This document shows positions 37,611 through 49,752 of a stretch of DNA of 64,000 nt, one piece after another. The notes beneath the pieces were generated by a model, which was not told the origin of the DNA, did not search any database, and saw only the letters and a list, made by a program, of their open reading frames with translations. The position numbers and the translations under genes are program-made. Numbering within the stretch: the stretch's first letter is position 1; every line of letters begins with the position of its first letter. Source of the DNA: Chamaea fasciata (Eukaryota > Chordata > Aves > Passeriformes > Sylviidae); the NCBI GenBank assembly GCA_029207755.1, contig JARCOQ010000002.1, forward strand, positions 39,566,244-39,630,243, in the 5' to 3' direction.

Positions 37611-38490
37611 AGAGCCAGTTCCAGCCAACTCCGAGATGGACCTACCACTGCCCAAAGCTGAGCCCATCAGCAACAGGGGCAGTTCCTCTGCTACAACACA
37701 TTTAAGAAAGAGGAAAAACTGCTGAGCAGCATCTAGGAGACCAGAGGGAGAATATGTGTGAGCCCTGTAGACACCAGTGTCAGGGAAGAATGAGGGGGAG
37801 GAGGTGGCCCAGCTACTGGAGCAGAGTTTCCTCTGCAGTAGGAGAGAGCCATAACATGGACGTCCACACTGGAGCACGTAACCACACTGCAGCCCGTGGA
37901 GGATCCCATCCTAGAGCAGGTGGACATACCATGAACCATTTTTACTCAATGTAGATCCCAGGAAGGAGTGGGTTTTCTGTCAGGAAGTGTGGCCCATGGA
38001 GAGGAACCCTCATAGGAACAATCCACCACTGAAGGACAGTACCCCATGGAAAAAAACCACAGCTGGAACATTTTTTGAAGAACTGCAGCCCATGAGAAGG
38101 ACTCATTTTTAAGAAGTTCATTAAAGACTTTTTACTGCAAGAGACACCCCACGCTGGTGAAGAGCAGGAGGAGGAAGGAGCAGAAAAACTGACCACAAAC
38201 CACATTCCCCATTCCCCCTAGGCACTCAGGGAGGAGGTAGGAGAGTTGGAGGTGAAGTTGAGCCTGTAAAAATGTAGAGGGGTGGTGGGAAGATGTTCTT
38301 AGTTTTGTTGTATTGTTCAATATCTTACTCTGTTCATGGCAATAAATGAAATTAATTCCAAAAAAATCCCCTCTTTTGCCCCTGACTGTAACTGGTAAGT
38401 GGTTTCCTTATTCTTTATTCAACATCTTTTTTTCCTTGTGGTATTGAGGAGAGGGAATAATAGACAAGCTCGGTGGACATCTAGCAGCTA
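37611..38490 (+). mobile_element. LTR-like endogenous retroviral element with internal GC-rich repeats
   Basis: About 880 bases that resemble another LTR family I recall from bird genomes. Order of marks: AGCCAGTTCCAGCCAACTCC and GCCCAAAGCTGAGCCCATCA near the start, a TATA-like ACATTTAAG at 37698-37706, a middle of imperfect repeats built on GCAGCCCGTGGAGGA, GGCCCATGGAGAGGA and GCAGCCCATGAGAAGGA, then ACTGACCACAAACCACATTC, GGCACTCAGGGAGGAGGTAG, an AATAAA at 38341-38346, and GGTGGACATCTAGCAGC at the end. No retroviral protein motifs are visible. Exact boundaries and family name need a repeat library. It could be an LTR plus part of a non-autonomous internal region. Confidence 0.65.
38341..38346 (+). 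promoter_or_regulatory. Poly(A) signal of the 37.6 kb LTR-like element
   Basis: AATAAA in GGCAATAAATGAAATTAAT, late in the element, as expected for R/U5 of an LTR. Confidence 0.5.
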
Positions 38491-41400
38491 GTGAAGTTCT
38501 GCTATACCAGCACAAAATATGGGTAAGTAAAAAAAAAAATAAAATGTATTTTTCATTGAAAATAAAATATTTGACGATAGATGTATCTCAGCTTTTTTCA
38601 CAGACACTCTATGACTTGAACACCAGTGCTTTACAAGCTCTAAAACTCTGCTAACAAGGCATACACTCCAAAACACTTCAGTATTTCTGAGGTTGAATTT
38701 TTTTCCTCATTTTTCTTACGTGTGCTTGATCAGGACACAGGAGGGAAAAAAAACCTAAAAAACAAACAAACAAAAAAAACCCCACCACCTTAATCTGAAC
38801 AATTTGCAGAGGAACCTGAACTGATGATGTTCCAAAGTTAAAAATATACTGCTAAACATGTAAAGTAGATGCCATCTGCATTATTGGAGTTACTCAGCTA
38901 TGTAGAAGGGGACCAGCTTATTACATCCCAGTCAGAACTGCAAGGGAGAGCAGAGTTCTGCGGCTTCTGGGCCAGCATATTACCAGGGTAGGAAGGATTT
39001 TATATTTTTTTCCACTAAATATAGCAAATTCACTGATAAAGATCAGAATTTTCATAATTTTCCCCCAGAGACTAGTAATGCTGTGGCTTTAATGTGTTGC
39101 TTCTGAAAGGAAAGAGCTAGCACCACAGTTTTGCTGTGCTGTGACTGCAACAACCAGTGAGCACTGAGTCCTACGAAGGATGTGAGTGACTGATGAGAGC
39201 ACTGCAGCAGATGCTTAAAACCAGAATACAGAAGTAGCTGTCACACACTTGCCCGCAGCTTTCATTTTATTGTTTAGTTAGATTAAGCTTCATCTCACCT
39301 ATTACAATGATTTAAAGTAGTTCCCTTTATCTTCTCCACACCTGACTAAACCTGTTTTCTATAGAAAGTCCGTTTACACATTATGAATAAGTGCTATCTG
39401 CTTACAGTTACATGCCTCTAAACAGAGAACTGATAAGCTGAAGTCCTTTGAAATTTCAAAGTCCTTTCAAATTTAAGTCCAAGGAAGGATTGTCAGTGAG
39501 GCTGGTGCCCTAATTACAATCACATTTTGTAGCATTGTAGCTTTGCTATTACTCCTGCTTCCATTTGTGAAGTTCCACTTATGTCTGGTCAACTTAAAAT
39601 GCTTTACTGATCAACCCTTCTTCTCTCTTTACCCTCATGCTGATACATGTCTTAGTATTTTTTGCATGTTTGATAAAAAAGAATTCTCATTCATTTTAAA
39701 GTAGTTCTAACAAGAGTTATACTTTATGGCTCGAAACAGCTGATGGGCATTAAAAAATTTGAATTAAATATGCCACATTCACAGTATCCCACACTCACAT
39801 TATATGAAGCTTTCTCAGGGCTACTTTCAGACAAGAAAGAAGGCTTTTCTGACTAAAACCAGAAATCCAGTGAGATAACCACTTCACACCTGCCGTGTGC
39901 CTCTGAACATGTTTTGAGAATTTTCCACAAATCTAAATACAGCCTTGACGAAAATGCCTGAAGCTCTGCCTCCTTTCGTCTGTTAACACTAAGGTGAATT
40001 GTTCGGTGTTTTGAAAACTAAACAAACAAAAATCAGCTTCTTCATCTTTAAAATAATACTGTGGTTTTTAGACAGTAACTGGCATGAAGGTGCAGTAAAC
40101 CTCTAGTGCCTCAGGGGCTAAAAGAGATTGCATTGCAGGGAAGCATGCTTTTTCTTCAAACTTGTCTGCAAAAGACGAAAAAGTGATCTCTGGTATTCTC
40201 TACAGACACTGGTGCCTCCAAACTCTTCTGCCTCCTGAGGAACAGCCTCACAGACATAAAAGAAATGGCCTCTCCACCCCACTGAACAAAGTGTGAAGAT
40301 TGTAACAGGTTTTCCCATGTGACTCTGTTCCATATTCTATACTTCTCAAAAATATGTGAGTGCAAAAAAACCTTTCATGTGTCACATCCAGATATATATC
40401 CAGGCAGGCATCTCAGTCTCAGTGATATACATTGACATGTATTTGCATCAACTCTAAAACAACTTCTGTAGAAGAAAAATTACTGCCAGAAAAGCACCAT
40501 CTTCCAGAAGAAGCTTTTTTCTAAAAGTCACAAACATAGGGGAAATCAGCCTACAGATTTCCAAATAAAATGCAATATGCAGCTCTCATAGCTCTGACAT
40601 CCTCCCAGATACACATACTGCTGTCTCAAAGAAACAACATGACCTTTTGGGCTTTACCAAACTGCCTCATTTTGCAAAAGTCAAAGCTCAAGAGGAAAAT
40701 TTTGCTTCTTTTCCTGTTGTGTAAGTATATAATGAAATGATGAGGCAAGATTGTTGTTTTCTGCAGAGAGATAGTTGTTTTGTGTTAAGGTCTAGGGAGT
40801 GTGACATTTTTCTGTGGTGCTGTGAAAAGCACAGATGCTCACAAAGGAGTGTGCACACTGGCAGGCCCTGCATTTTTTATTGTGGTAGAAGAGAAATGTA
40901 AGTATAGAAGGAATAAAGAAGTATGCCTTAGAGCTATTCACACTCTCTCTCTTGTTTCTTCTGCTGTTAAAATTAAAAGTGAGAAAGTAATGTTTTCTCT
41001 TTCTGACCCTGATAAAATCTTTGTATTCCAGAGAACAACCTTTAGCCTGAACACATCCCTCAGAGGGTTTTTAAGATGAAAAGAAAATACATGATACAAA
41101 AATGTGGTCAGGATTCACATAAGTTTAACACTTGCAAACAAGCTAGGTTTGCTAGGATTCTGGTTACTAGGTCAGTTCACCACATTCCTGAGAAGTCTAA
41201 GAATTTGGGTATAAACTGCACTAAGTCATCTGCCACATGATAGAAAATATTTCAAAATACCATCCTATATTAGTGTAGTATTTTCCGAAAAAAAATCTAT
41301 TAAAATACAAATTCCACAGCAAAAGGTTACTGCAATTAAAATTGAGAATTTGTTATTTAAGGAACAAATTCCTTAGCAATTCTATTTTAAGTTAAACTTG

Positions 41401-44400
41401 TGACTTTTAATAGTGTGTCTTGAATCAAAGCCTTAATACATATTGAATGCAGCATGAAATGAATTTATACTCACATGCCCTGAAATAAAATCTATATTTT
41501 CATGAGAAAAATAAGCATAGACCTCAAACTTCAACAATCCAACAATATCAACAAATTTTTTCCACTGTAAGAAATGTGAAGTTTTCAGGGAAGCCCTATA
41601 AAAAATGAATGGCAAAATATTATTTTTTAACTTTGTCTTTACCTATAGGAATTTAAAAAAAAAGTTTGTCACATAAATGAAAGAATGTGACATAACAGTT
41701 CCTAATCTTGGATCTTTAAATATAAATATCTCCAAAGCATCAATAGTTAACAACACACTTGGAGTTCAAGTTATAAATATTTAGTTAAACAGAGACTTAC
41801 TAAAGGTGCACAGGGTACTAGGCTCCCTCTCTTAATTCTTAATTAAAATTAACCACAGCAAATGAGAATTAGACACCTGGAAAATCACAGGCATGGAGAC
41901 TATGAATAAGGATCCCTCGGAATTAATTTCATCTTAAAATGTCTTGGCATACAAAGACTCACATAGCTGCTGAACGACAACTTCTTTTATTATTAACTTG
42001 CAGGTCACGCATGTGAAACATGCGATAACATTTCCTTTACATTAAAAAATTATGGCATGGTGTGAGAAATGATGTTGTGAAAAAGAAATGAAAAATAGAT
42101 AGCTTTCAGGCAGCAGGATGACATCATGTCTGCCCCAGTGTACTACTACAGATGACATGCTTAAGTGGATCAGTGGCTCCTCAAGTCTGTTCTCAAAGTT
42201 AACATTGTGTTTTAAACAGAAGTTCATTTTTCTAATCCAGAGCCTTGTCAAAGAAACTGAGGACCACCCAACAGGTTTGATGCTATGAGATAGCAAATAC
42301 ATCAATTTTCACAGATTTTTGAAATATATGAGAGAAAATCAGTAAAGTATGTCAATCAGCAGGTCATGCCAACGGCTGCTGTGCCACCAAAGCCAGCAAA
42401 TTTCACAATTTGGCCACATTTGGTAACTTAGAGATATACTTCTGTGTATAACAAGAGGGCTTTAGGTAACTAATCTTGTCAATGTAGTTGATCATCTTTC
42501 TGAATAATCTCCTTGTATTAAGTAAATCAGCCAGATTAATAAAGCATGACACTTGTCTCCTGGTGACTGTTGTTTCAAGCAAGGACAACAAAACAAGCAT
42601 ATTATAACTGCTTGTTGCAGACCTGCCTATGAGCCTACATCTGCCAGCCCATTCATTTTAGATTTTATTACTTGAAAATTATGTATCAATCATACTGCAA
42701 AAAAAGTTACAGTATCCAGAGTGTACTTGGAGAGATATTGAAAGATAATTTGTCTGTGGTTGATTTTGAAGGCACTGGCTGAAGAAAATTAAATAATTTT
42801 TCTTAATTTCATTTCCCAGAAGTAAGAGGATTTAGTACCACATTGCAGTGTTTTTCAAGTTCATTTTAAGCACAGTCATATTACTGCACAAAATCAAAGA
42901 TATCTTTTTTTTTTTTTCCACTGTAAGGTATAGTTTAACAATGAATGAAGAATTGTCAGGTAAGGGTGGTTCAACTCTAGTGCTTAATTTACCTTAGGTA
43001 GTCCTTAAGATAATGGTCCATGATGGTTTGTGATCACTGATCATGTGACTTTCACTCTTTCACAAAGCCAAACTAATGCTGATTTTTCTCCTGACACTTG
43101 AGGGAAAATTCTCATGCTCTGACTCATAAAATCTATCAGACTTCAGCAAGTGACTCTAGTTAGTGTTCAGATCCTAAGAACATGAATTGAAAAAGTTGAA
43201 TCCATTCAGTTTTATGCCCTGCTCTGCAGATAGCCTCCTCTGGCAGAAAAGCAAGGTGGACTACTGTGGTGACAACATTGTAAATCACCACATGTTCAAA
43301 ATCAGAGATCTCATTACTGCCTTGAAAAAATTGTTCATACAAACAAGATCTGTGAGTTTATAGGGAATTAGGATTATGTCTTAAAAATATTATAATTCAG
43401 TTTTTACATGAAGGCAGTCACTCTTTCTTTCATGGCTCTGCTTTTGTGTCTACTAGATGTTCAAGCAAATACTGCTTTCTCTTCTATACAGGTATATCAC
43501 AGCACCCAAAAGTAACAGCTTAATTTGGGAACTGTAGACTTTTTGGCAGACCTCATTTCCCCTGGAGACCAGAGAATGGCATGGGTTTGGGGTGAAAGGA
43601 CTAGACTCAACAACACTCTTTGTACCTCTGAAGAGGTCTGGTCAACCTCTTTGCCTGTAGCAGAACGCTAAAAAATCTCTGAATTGCAGGGTAAAAGGAG
43701 ATCTGATGGAAATTAATGGATAATTCCTACCCACAAAACAGGCTGCAAAATAGGGAGGAGATATTGTTGATCAAATAGGTAAAGACAAGAAGCTCTTTTA
43801 AGGACTGTGTGAGTAGGAGCACCTTAATTGCCCTGGCTCAATGGAAGCCGTGTGGGAATGTATGGGAACATACAGAGCTGTAAACATGGAAGTGTGAAAC
43901 CTTGACGATCTCAGGGACAGACCTTTCACATTCTATTCAAAGTCAAATCTAGCCATGCTTTCTTATATGTTGGACTGCATAATATTCAAGATACAAGCCC
44001 AAACACCGAGGAGAAAAAGGAAGCCTTTTGTCGGTTACTACTGCGCAAAAGAGATCATACAGCAGAGTAAAATAATTACTTAATTGTTCCTAAAAAATCA
44101 GCTGTACATAAGAAAAATAATAAGAATTTCACTAAGAATCAAGCGGTGATGAGGCTGTGAACTGGTTTTCACATCAACCAAGGCAGTTACCAGAGGGTAG
44201 CCTAATAAAATAACATTGTTATTTGGCTTGGAGAACTGTAGCAATTATTTTCTTTAATAAAAACACTGAAATACACTTTACATCAGAAAGTCATGTAGAT
44301 GCATATTATGGTCCCACTTAAATGACTGGAATAATTCTGTGCATGATCAGAACATCCAACAAATTTTGGATCTATTACACACTTTGGGTCACTTCCTTGT

Positions 44401-46399
44401 GCACAGTCCTTCAATGAGTTTTGATGGACATAAACTTATAGATAACCTAAAACTACAAAATCCAAAATTGCTTTCAGGATGATGGCCAGCTGTGTGCTTC
44501 AGAGCAGTAAAGTTTCTCAGGTCTATTCTAGTGTTACTCCATTATTTTGCTGAAGAGGCTATTCTAGAAAAGGCAACCATGACCAAGAAGATGAGATAAC
44601 CAGGACCAGGCCAGTGGGACATGCCAGTAATCAGCACCAGGGCAATCGGATAGGTAGGATTTGTAGGATATGGCACTCTGTTTACCTGTTTTTATGTATC
44701 TGTTCTATATGATTCAAACCAGTTTAGAAATATTACTGAAAATAAACTTCATGTTTATACTGTATTGTAAGTATTATTATTACTGCTATTATCACTATCA
44801 TTACTATGTATTTTTTCAGCTAATCAAAGTGAAGCACAAAGACATAAAGTTAATAATTTTAATGTGACACACATATAAATATTCAGGAATCATTTAAGTA
44901 GTCTTTTCATTTATATTACCAATCTGCCATTGAGGTTGGTAGCAACAAACACATCTCAAGGTCAACCTTTTATTTAGCTACCTACATCCAAGGATTTGGA
45001 CCAAAAGCTAATTAACTAAGGTCACCAGGAAAATTCACAATAGGGCAAAAATAAACCCATGTTTTCAAGTGCTGATCTCTAAAGAGAGGATCTAGTCTGC
45101 TGCAGCCCACAAGGTAAACATCTAGATCCAATAAATGAAGTCAGTGCATAGCCAGCTTTCCATCCACACACAGAAATATATGCAGATGCATTGGCAGTGT
45201 AGACACTTGAGTTTTTCTGCTTCTTTGTATTTATCACAGAAGCAGCAGATACAATAGATTGTTTCCTTTATTTATAACCCTCAAGAACAGCCAAAGCCCG
45301 AAACTCTCATGCTCATGCCCTATCAATCTTGTTGAAAGGTACAGAGTGTATGCAAGATACAAGAAAGCAATGTTGCAGTGTATTGACTAATTTGAGATTG
45401 TGTGTCTCAAGAGACTTACACCAATCTTTTAGAAACTAAAGATGGAAGAATAATAGGAATGAGAAGACAAGTTGAACAACCTCCTGCCAGTTCACTGATT
45501 AGAAAGAGATAATTAAAATGCTTTTTGCCACCGATTTGGCCTTGTAGGAACGAGCAGACCAATGCCAAATTGATCTCAAATCAATGAAGGAAAACGACAT
45601 TGTGAAGGATGAGGAAACAACTTGAAATTAACTTCCTGTGATACACTGACAGAAATTAGGTAGTATCCATAGTTTCGAGGACAGACAGGACTAGTCTGAC
45701 TTGCTGCTCATATTCAACAAATTCTGTGACACAAAAAGTTGCTTCAGTTGGTTTAAGCAAACAATCACATTTACAGAATGGTATTGTTTTCACCAGAGAC
45801 TGTTCTTTTCTGTTAAATTCACTGATGGTTTACACTTGGAGATTTTTTCCTGGCTGTATCTTTTCTTCCCTTTTTTGCTAGCAACAACTTCCTATCCAGT
45901 GTCTCATCTTTGACATAACAATAGGAGTAATCTTCTGTTCTGTCACAATCAATACTCCTCTTTACTCTCACAGAATTTTGAACACACTCAAAGCCTAATA
46001 CAGGTTCTGTGTCTCCTATACCCAGAATACAAAATGAACCTTGCACCAAATGAGCTGTTTCCTTCGGCTTATCCACAAAATCTCACTTGTTAATTGCCAT
46101 ACCATTTTCAAAGATATAATCATATCTTCTCTGTGGAGAGATATTTCCACTGCTTCAGGTTAAAATCTTTAATCAATATAGAGGTGTTTAGCTATTAGTT
46201 AACTCAATGCCACTGGCTTGGCTTCTTAACCTCCTCACAGAGACACTGTGCCCTCTTCTTTCTGTGTTCTTAAAATTAACATTACTTATCTTCCTACATA
46301 GTTCTCCTAAGTGCTCAATTCTCATTACTCAGAAAAATTAGCAAGGGCATATCTAAAAGCTAAAAGATGCTATTTAGACCAAAATAACAAAAAAACGTG
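38491..46399. other. Intergenic, no gene seen
   Basis: Nearly 8 kb of AT-rich DNA without a recognisable exon. It contains an A-rich (CAAA)n tract near 38741-38780, a small hairpin at 42008-42024 (CGCATGT/ACATGCG), a decayed (ATT)n run at 44772-44808, and a less AT-rich block at about 43500-44000 that may be an old unclassified insertion. Short open frames (fewer than 95 codons) are chance-like. Confidence 0.55.
44772..44808. repeat. Decayed trinucleotide/(ATT)n microsatellite
   Basis: TATTATTATTACTGCTATTA followed by ATC/ATT units. Imperfect, probably no longer polymorphic. Confidence 0.75.
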
Positions 46400-46545
46400 T
46401 GAGGATTAGCTCAGTTGTTAGACCATGTTACTAATACCACCAAGGCCATAGGTTCAATCCCTGTACACGCCATTCACTTAAGAGTTGGACACAATGGCTA
46501 ATGTGGGTCTCTTCTAACTCAGAAAATTCTGTGATTATTCTGTAA
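46400..46545 (+). mobile_element. tRNA-Ile-derived SINE with CR1-like tail (TguSINE1-like), copy 1
   Basis: The first part is a degenerate tRNA-Ile(AAT): the pol III A box TAGCTCAGTTG at 46407-46417, an anticodon loop CTAATAC with AAT at 46433-46435, and the B box GGTTCAATCC at 46451-46460. The second part, AGAGTTGGACACAATGGC then GTGGGTCTCTTCTAACTCAG and ATTCTGTGATTATTCTG, copies the 3' tail of a CR1 LINE. This tRNA-head/CR1-tail build is that of the SINEs described in passerine birds (TguSINE1), which use CR1 enzymes to move. Mismatches in the acceptor and D arms show it is not a working tRNA gene. The direction is +. Confidence 0.9.
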
Positions 46546-46807
46546 TATTTAATAACACAGAAAGCAACTGAAGAACATTTGTATTTTCGTTTGATACAGA
46601 ACACTATCAAACAGTATTATTTCTATAAAGATCTGGTTTTAAGCCTCTTTCTGTAAGAAAATATATGCATGTGAAAGTAACATTTTTCAGATACAATGAT
46701 CAAAATTCATGTCACCAAACTCTGCACTTCTATATCGTTTACATTTAAAGCTCTGAGAATTTTCTATACCTCACTTTGTGTCAGTGGAGGAAACAATGGA
46801 AAATACA

Positions 46808-47132
46808 ATCATAAAACTGTTCATGTTGAAAGGGATCTTAATTATCATCTAATTCCAACTCTTGTCCCATGGTCAGGGACACCTTTCACTACAACAGGTT
46901 GCTACAGACTGGCCTTGAATACTTTCAGGGTGGGACATCCACATCTTCTCTGGGCAACCTGTTCTAGTGTCCTACCACTCTTATAGCAAAGAATTTCTTC
47001 TAACCATCTAACATAAACCCACCATCTCTTAGTTTAAAGCCAGTCCCTCTTGTCCTGTCACTACATCCTCTTGCAAAAAGTCCCCCTCCAGCTTTCTTGT
47101 AGACCTCTTCCAAGTACTGGAAGGCTGTTACA
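46808..47132 (-). repeat. CR1 LINE, 3'-end fragment, reverse orientation
   Basis: Read on the + strand this is the reverse complement of a CR1 3' end: TGTTGAAAGGGATCTTAATT, ATCTAATTCCAACTCTTGTC, GGCCTTGAATACTTTCAGGG, TCTCTGGGCAACCTGTTCTA, AGCAAAGAATTTCTTCTAAC, TTAAAGCCAGTCCCTCTTGT and CCTGTCACTACATCCTCTTG. The chance open frame 46696-46986 runs through it and is not a gene. The copy is moderately diverged and truncated on its 5' side near 47132. Confidence 0.92.
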
Positions 47133-49429
47133 CTTGACAAGTAAAATTATCCAGGTGCTTTATCTCTTTAGAGATGTTTATAACTTTCTTTTCAGTATAG
47201 TATATTGACACCTAATTCAGATGCAGACGTTTAAACTTTAGATGACTAAATGTTTGTGCTGAGCTTACTGCTGTGAACTTCTCTGATTCTTCCTCCACAA
47301 AATGATACCTTAGTTTCAGACCTCACTAACCATTTGTTAAAATTACAATTCAAGGGAAAGCTAATACATTTTGCTCTGCAAGGAATGGAACAAACCATTT
47401 GTGATTAAATAACAAAAGAATAAGTTAAAGGTGAAAATGAGGTGAAGATCTGATATTTGACATTTAAATAAAATCAGAGCACCAGTAATGTATAGTGTAG
47501 CTTTCTAATGGCAGCTAATTCATGTTAATAGATCTTTGCCCTTGGTTTGAGGGTTACTGCAGGTGAAATAAATGGGCCATGCTACTTCTCACTCCCTTAA
47601 AATTAGGCTGGTTCCTTGGGTCAGGTATGAGTGATAAATTCCTAACACTGAACCTGTATGTTCCCAGTTTCAAGAAAAGATTTTCACCATTCATAGGCTA
47701 AGCAGGAATAACACACTTTCAGATTCTCAAATAATTTTAAGTGACTTGGGAATATTTATCACAAAGCTTCCACTGTATTTCTTATAGAAAATATATAACT
47801 TGTGAAGTCTCTGAATGTGACCTAGGGCTATCCAAACAGCAAGACTTTCATCAAAGGGAATTCACTTTTTACATCAAGGGAATGTTTTTCTCTTGTGTCG
47901 CTCATATTGTGAAGCTCAGGCTGGAAACATGCATATACCCTTAGAATGGAACTAGTTTGTATAAGTTAAGGTAAAACTATTTTAGGATCAGTCTTAACAC
48001 CAGAAAGGTAGGATAGGTGACAGTAAACAATAAATCATCAGTTTGATCAAAGTATTGCCTTTTTTTTTTACCCAAAGAACATTTTTCAAGTGGAACTACA
48101 ACAATTCACATTACAAGCAAAACTATTTTGTGCAAATTTGTTCTCTGTATTACTAAAACATCCTTTACAAGTATAATTTCACACCATTTAGCAATAAAAG
48201 TATGACTTGAACTTTAATTTTATGAATATCACAAACAAAAGGCCATATTTCAAGCATCACAATTCAGTTGTTTAGGAAGTTATATAAAATTAAATAATTA
48301 ATGAATTATTACTTAAATTTTGCAATGAACTGAAATTAAAAGAATAGAAAAGTTACAGCGTTTTAAAATGCCCAAATTAATATTATATATGTATTTAGTA
48401 ACTGTCACTGCAAAAAAGGAAAGAGCCCTGCAACGGCTGACAATCTACAGAGATCATCCAAAGCAGCTTGTTTTCTTCCTTGGAGTATTTCAGTGCCTGA
48501 ATTCTGTCATCAGCCTGTCACTATGATGGTTCAGAGCTGGTGTCCAAAGGTAGCTGTGCACCCAGGCACATCCCATTGAAGTCACTAACACACTGTGCAT
48601 CCTCTGACTCTACAAGTGCACATGCCCATACAATCAGAGCCTACTCATTTGTCTGTCACACATTATTGCTACATCAGAGCACGTACCTGACTTTCATGCA
48701 TCAATGCTCAATTTATAATCTTGGACGGATGAGGAACAGGCAGACATTTACAAAGTAGAGCTCAGCTCACAGTATCTAACTTAGTCAACTATACTAATTC
48801 CAGAGCAGCTTTCAGAGATATCTTTTTCTTTTGCCTTTGTCTTCATGTTGACATAAAGATGGACATGCTGCAAGAAGAATTACTGCAGAATGATTTCAAA
48901 CAAGAAATTCTCCTGCTATGAATACTGTTACAAAATTTTTTTGTAAAAATCATGTAGGTTATTAAAAGGAAAAATTACTCCTTTGTTTTGGCAATACTTT
49001 ACAAATATTTTCAGTGAAAGATGGAAGCATAATTTTATGTTTAAAACTATACTGAAGAAGATAATAGATTAGGTGTTCAGAATAGTATATATGGAATAAA
49101 GTGATATCATATTGATAGGTATTTCCCATTTCCAGATGTTGCATTTACCATGCAATTTTGCTGTCAGTGTCTCATTTCTTTTCTTTTTTTTTTTTCCAGA
49201 TTTCTCTCTTTTCTGTTACTATTTCTTAGTAGCTTCAGTTACATCTTTCCTCACCCACCATTTAATTTGATCATAAAAGCATCGTAGCTGTATTTCCCTC
49301 CTAAAAATCTGGATTATAAGAGAAATTTCTGTGCTTGTAATAAATGAAAAGCTAGTATTGCTGACATTATATAAATAGTGTCACTAGCACAAAAGATAAG
49401 AACACCTAAACTTTGCAGATCCTGTTATC
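47133..49429. other. Intergenic, no gene seen
   Basis: About 2.3 kb of AT-rich sequence between two CR1 fragments. Only short open frames; no named repeat. Confidence 0.6.
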
Positions 49430-49559
49430 TTGCAAGTGTTCAAGGCCAGGTTGTGTGGGGTCATGAGCAAACTGATCTGGCCAGTTGCATCCCTGCCTGT
49501 GGCAGGAGAGTAGGAACTTGAAGGTCCCTTTCAACCCAAACCATTCTATGATTCTATGA
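49430..49559 (+). repeat. CR1 LINE, 3'-terminal fragment
   Basis: Short CR1 tail: GCAAGTGTTCAAGGCCAGGT, GCATCCCTGCCTGTGGCAGG, TTGAAGGTCCCTTTCAACCC and AAACCATTCTATGATTCTAT. It ends in the ATTCTATG octamer pair. No coding part remains. It lies 63 bases from the SINE copy on the other strand. Confidence 0.92.
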
Positions 49560-49622
49560 CAAAGGCAAGAACTACATGCAAATGGCAAAATTTCTTTATT
49601 TGAATGCCTGTTCGAACCCAAG

Positions 49623-49752
49623 ATCACAGAATGTTGAGTTGGAAGATACACACAAGGACCACTGAGTCCAGCTCTTCAGTGAACAGCTCATATAGGAATC
49701 AGACCTACGACCTAGGTGTTACTAGCACTATTCTCTATCCAGTTGAGATAAT
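49623..49752 (-). mobile_element. tRNA-Ile-derived SINE with CR1-like tail (TguSINE1-like), copy 2
   Basis: The reverse complement reads TATCTCAACTGGATAGAG (degenerate A box), a tRNA-Ile-like middle, GGTCTGATTCCTATATGA (degenerate B box), then TTCACTGAAGAGCTGGACTC and CTTCCAACTCAACATTCTGT. It aligns throughout with the SINE at 46400, including the junction TTCACT(G/T)AAGAG(C/T)TGGAC. The anticodon position has changed from AAT to AGT. It is inserted opposite in direction to the neighbouring CR1 fragment. Being more diverged in the tRNA boxes, it is probably transcriptionally dead. Confidence 0.85.

Noticed and set aside
46400..46475. Functional tRNA-Ile gene
   Set aside because: Anticodon loop and A/B boxes are present, but the acceptor stem does not pair, several arm positions are changed, and a CR1-like tail is attached. 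It is a SINE.
46696..46986. 96-codon open frame
   Set aside because: It runs antisense through a CR1 3' UTR; the sequence is explained by the repeat.
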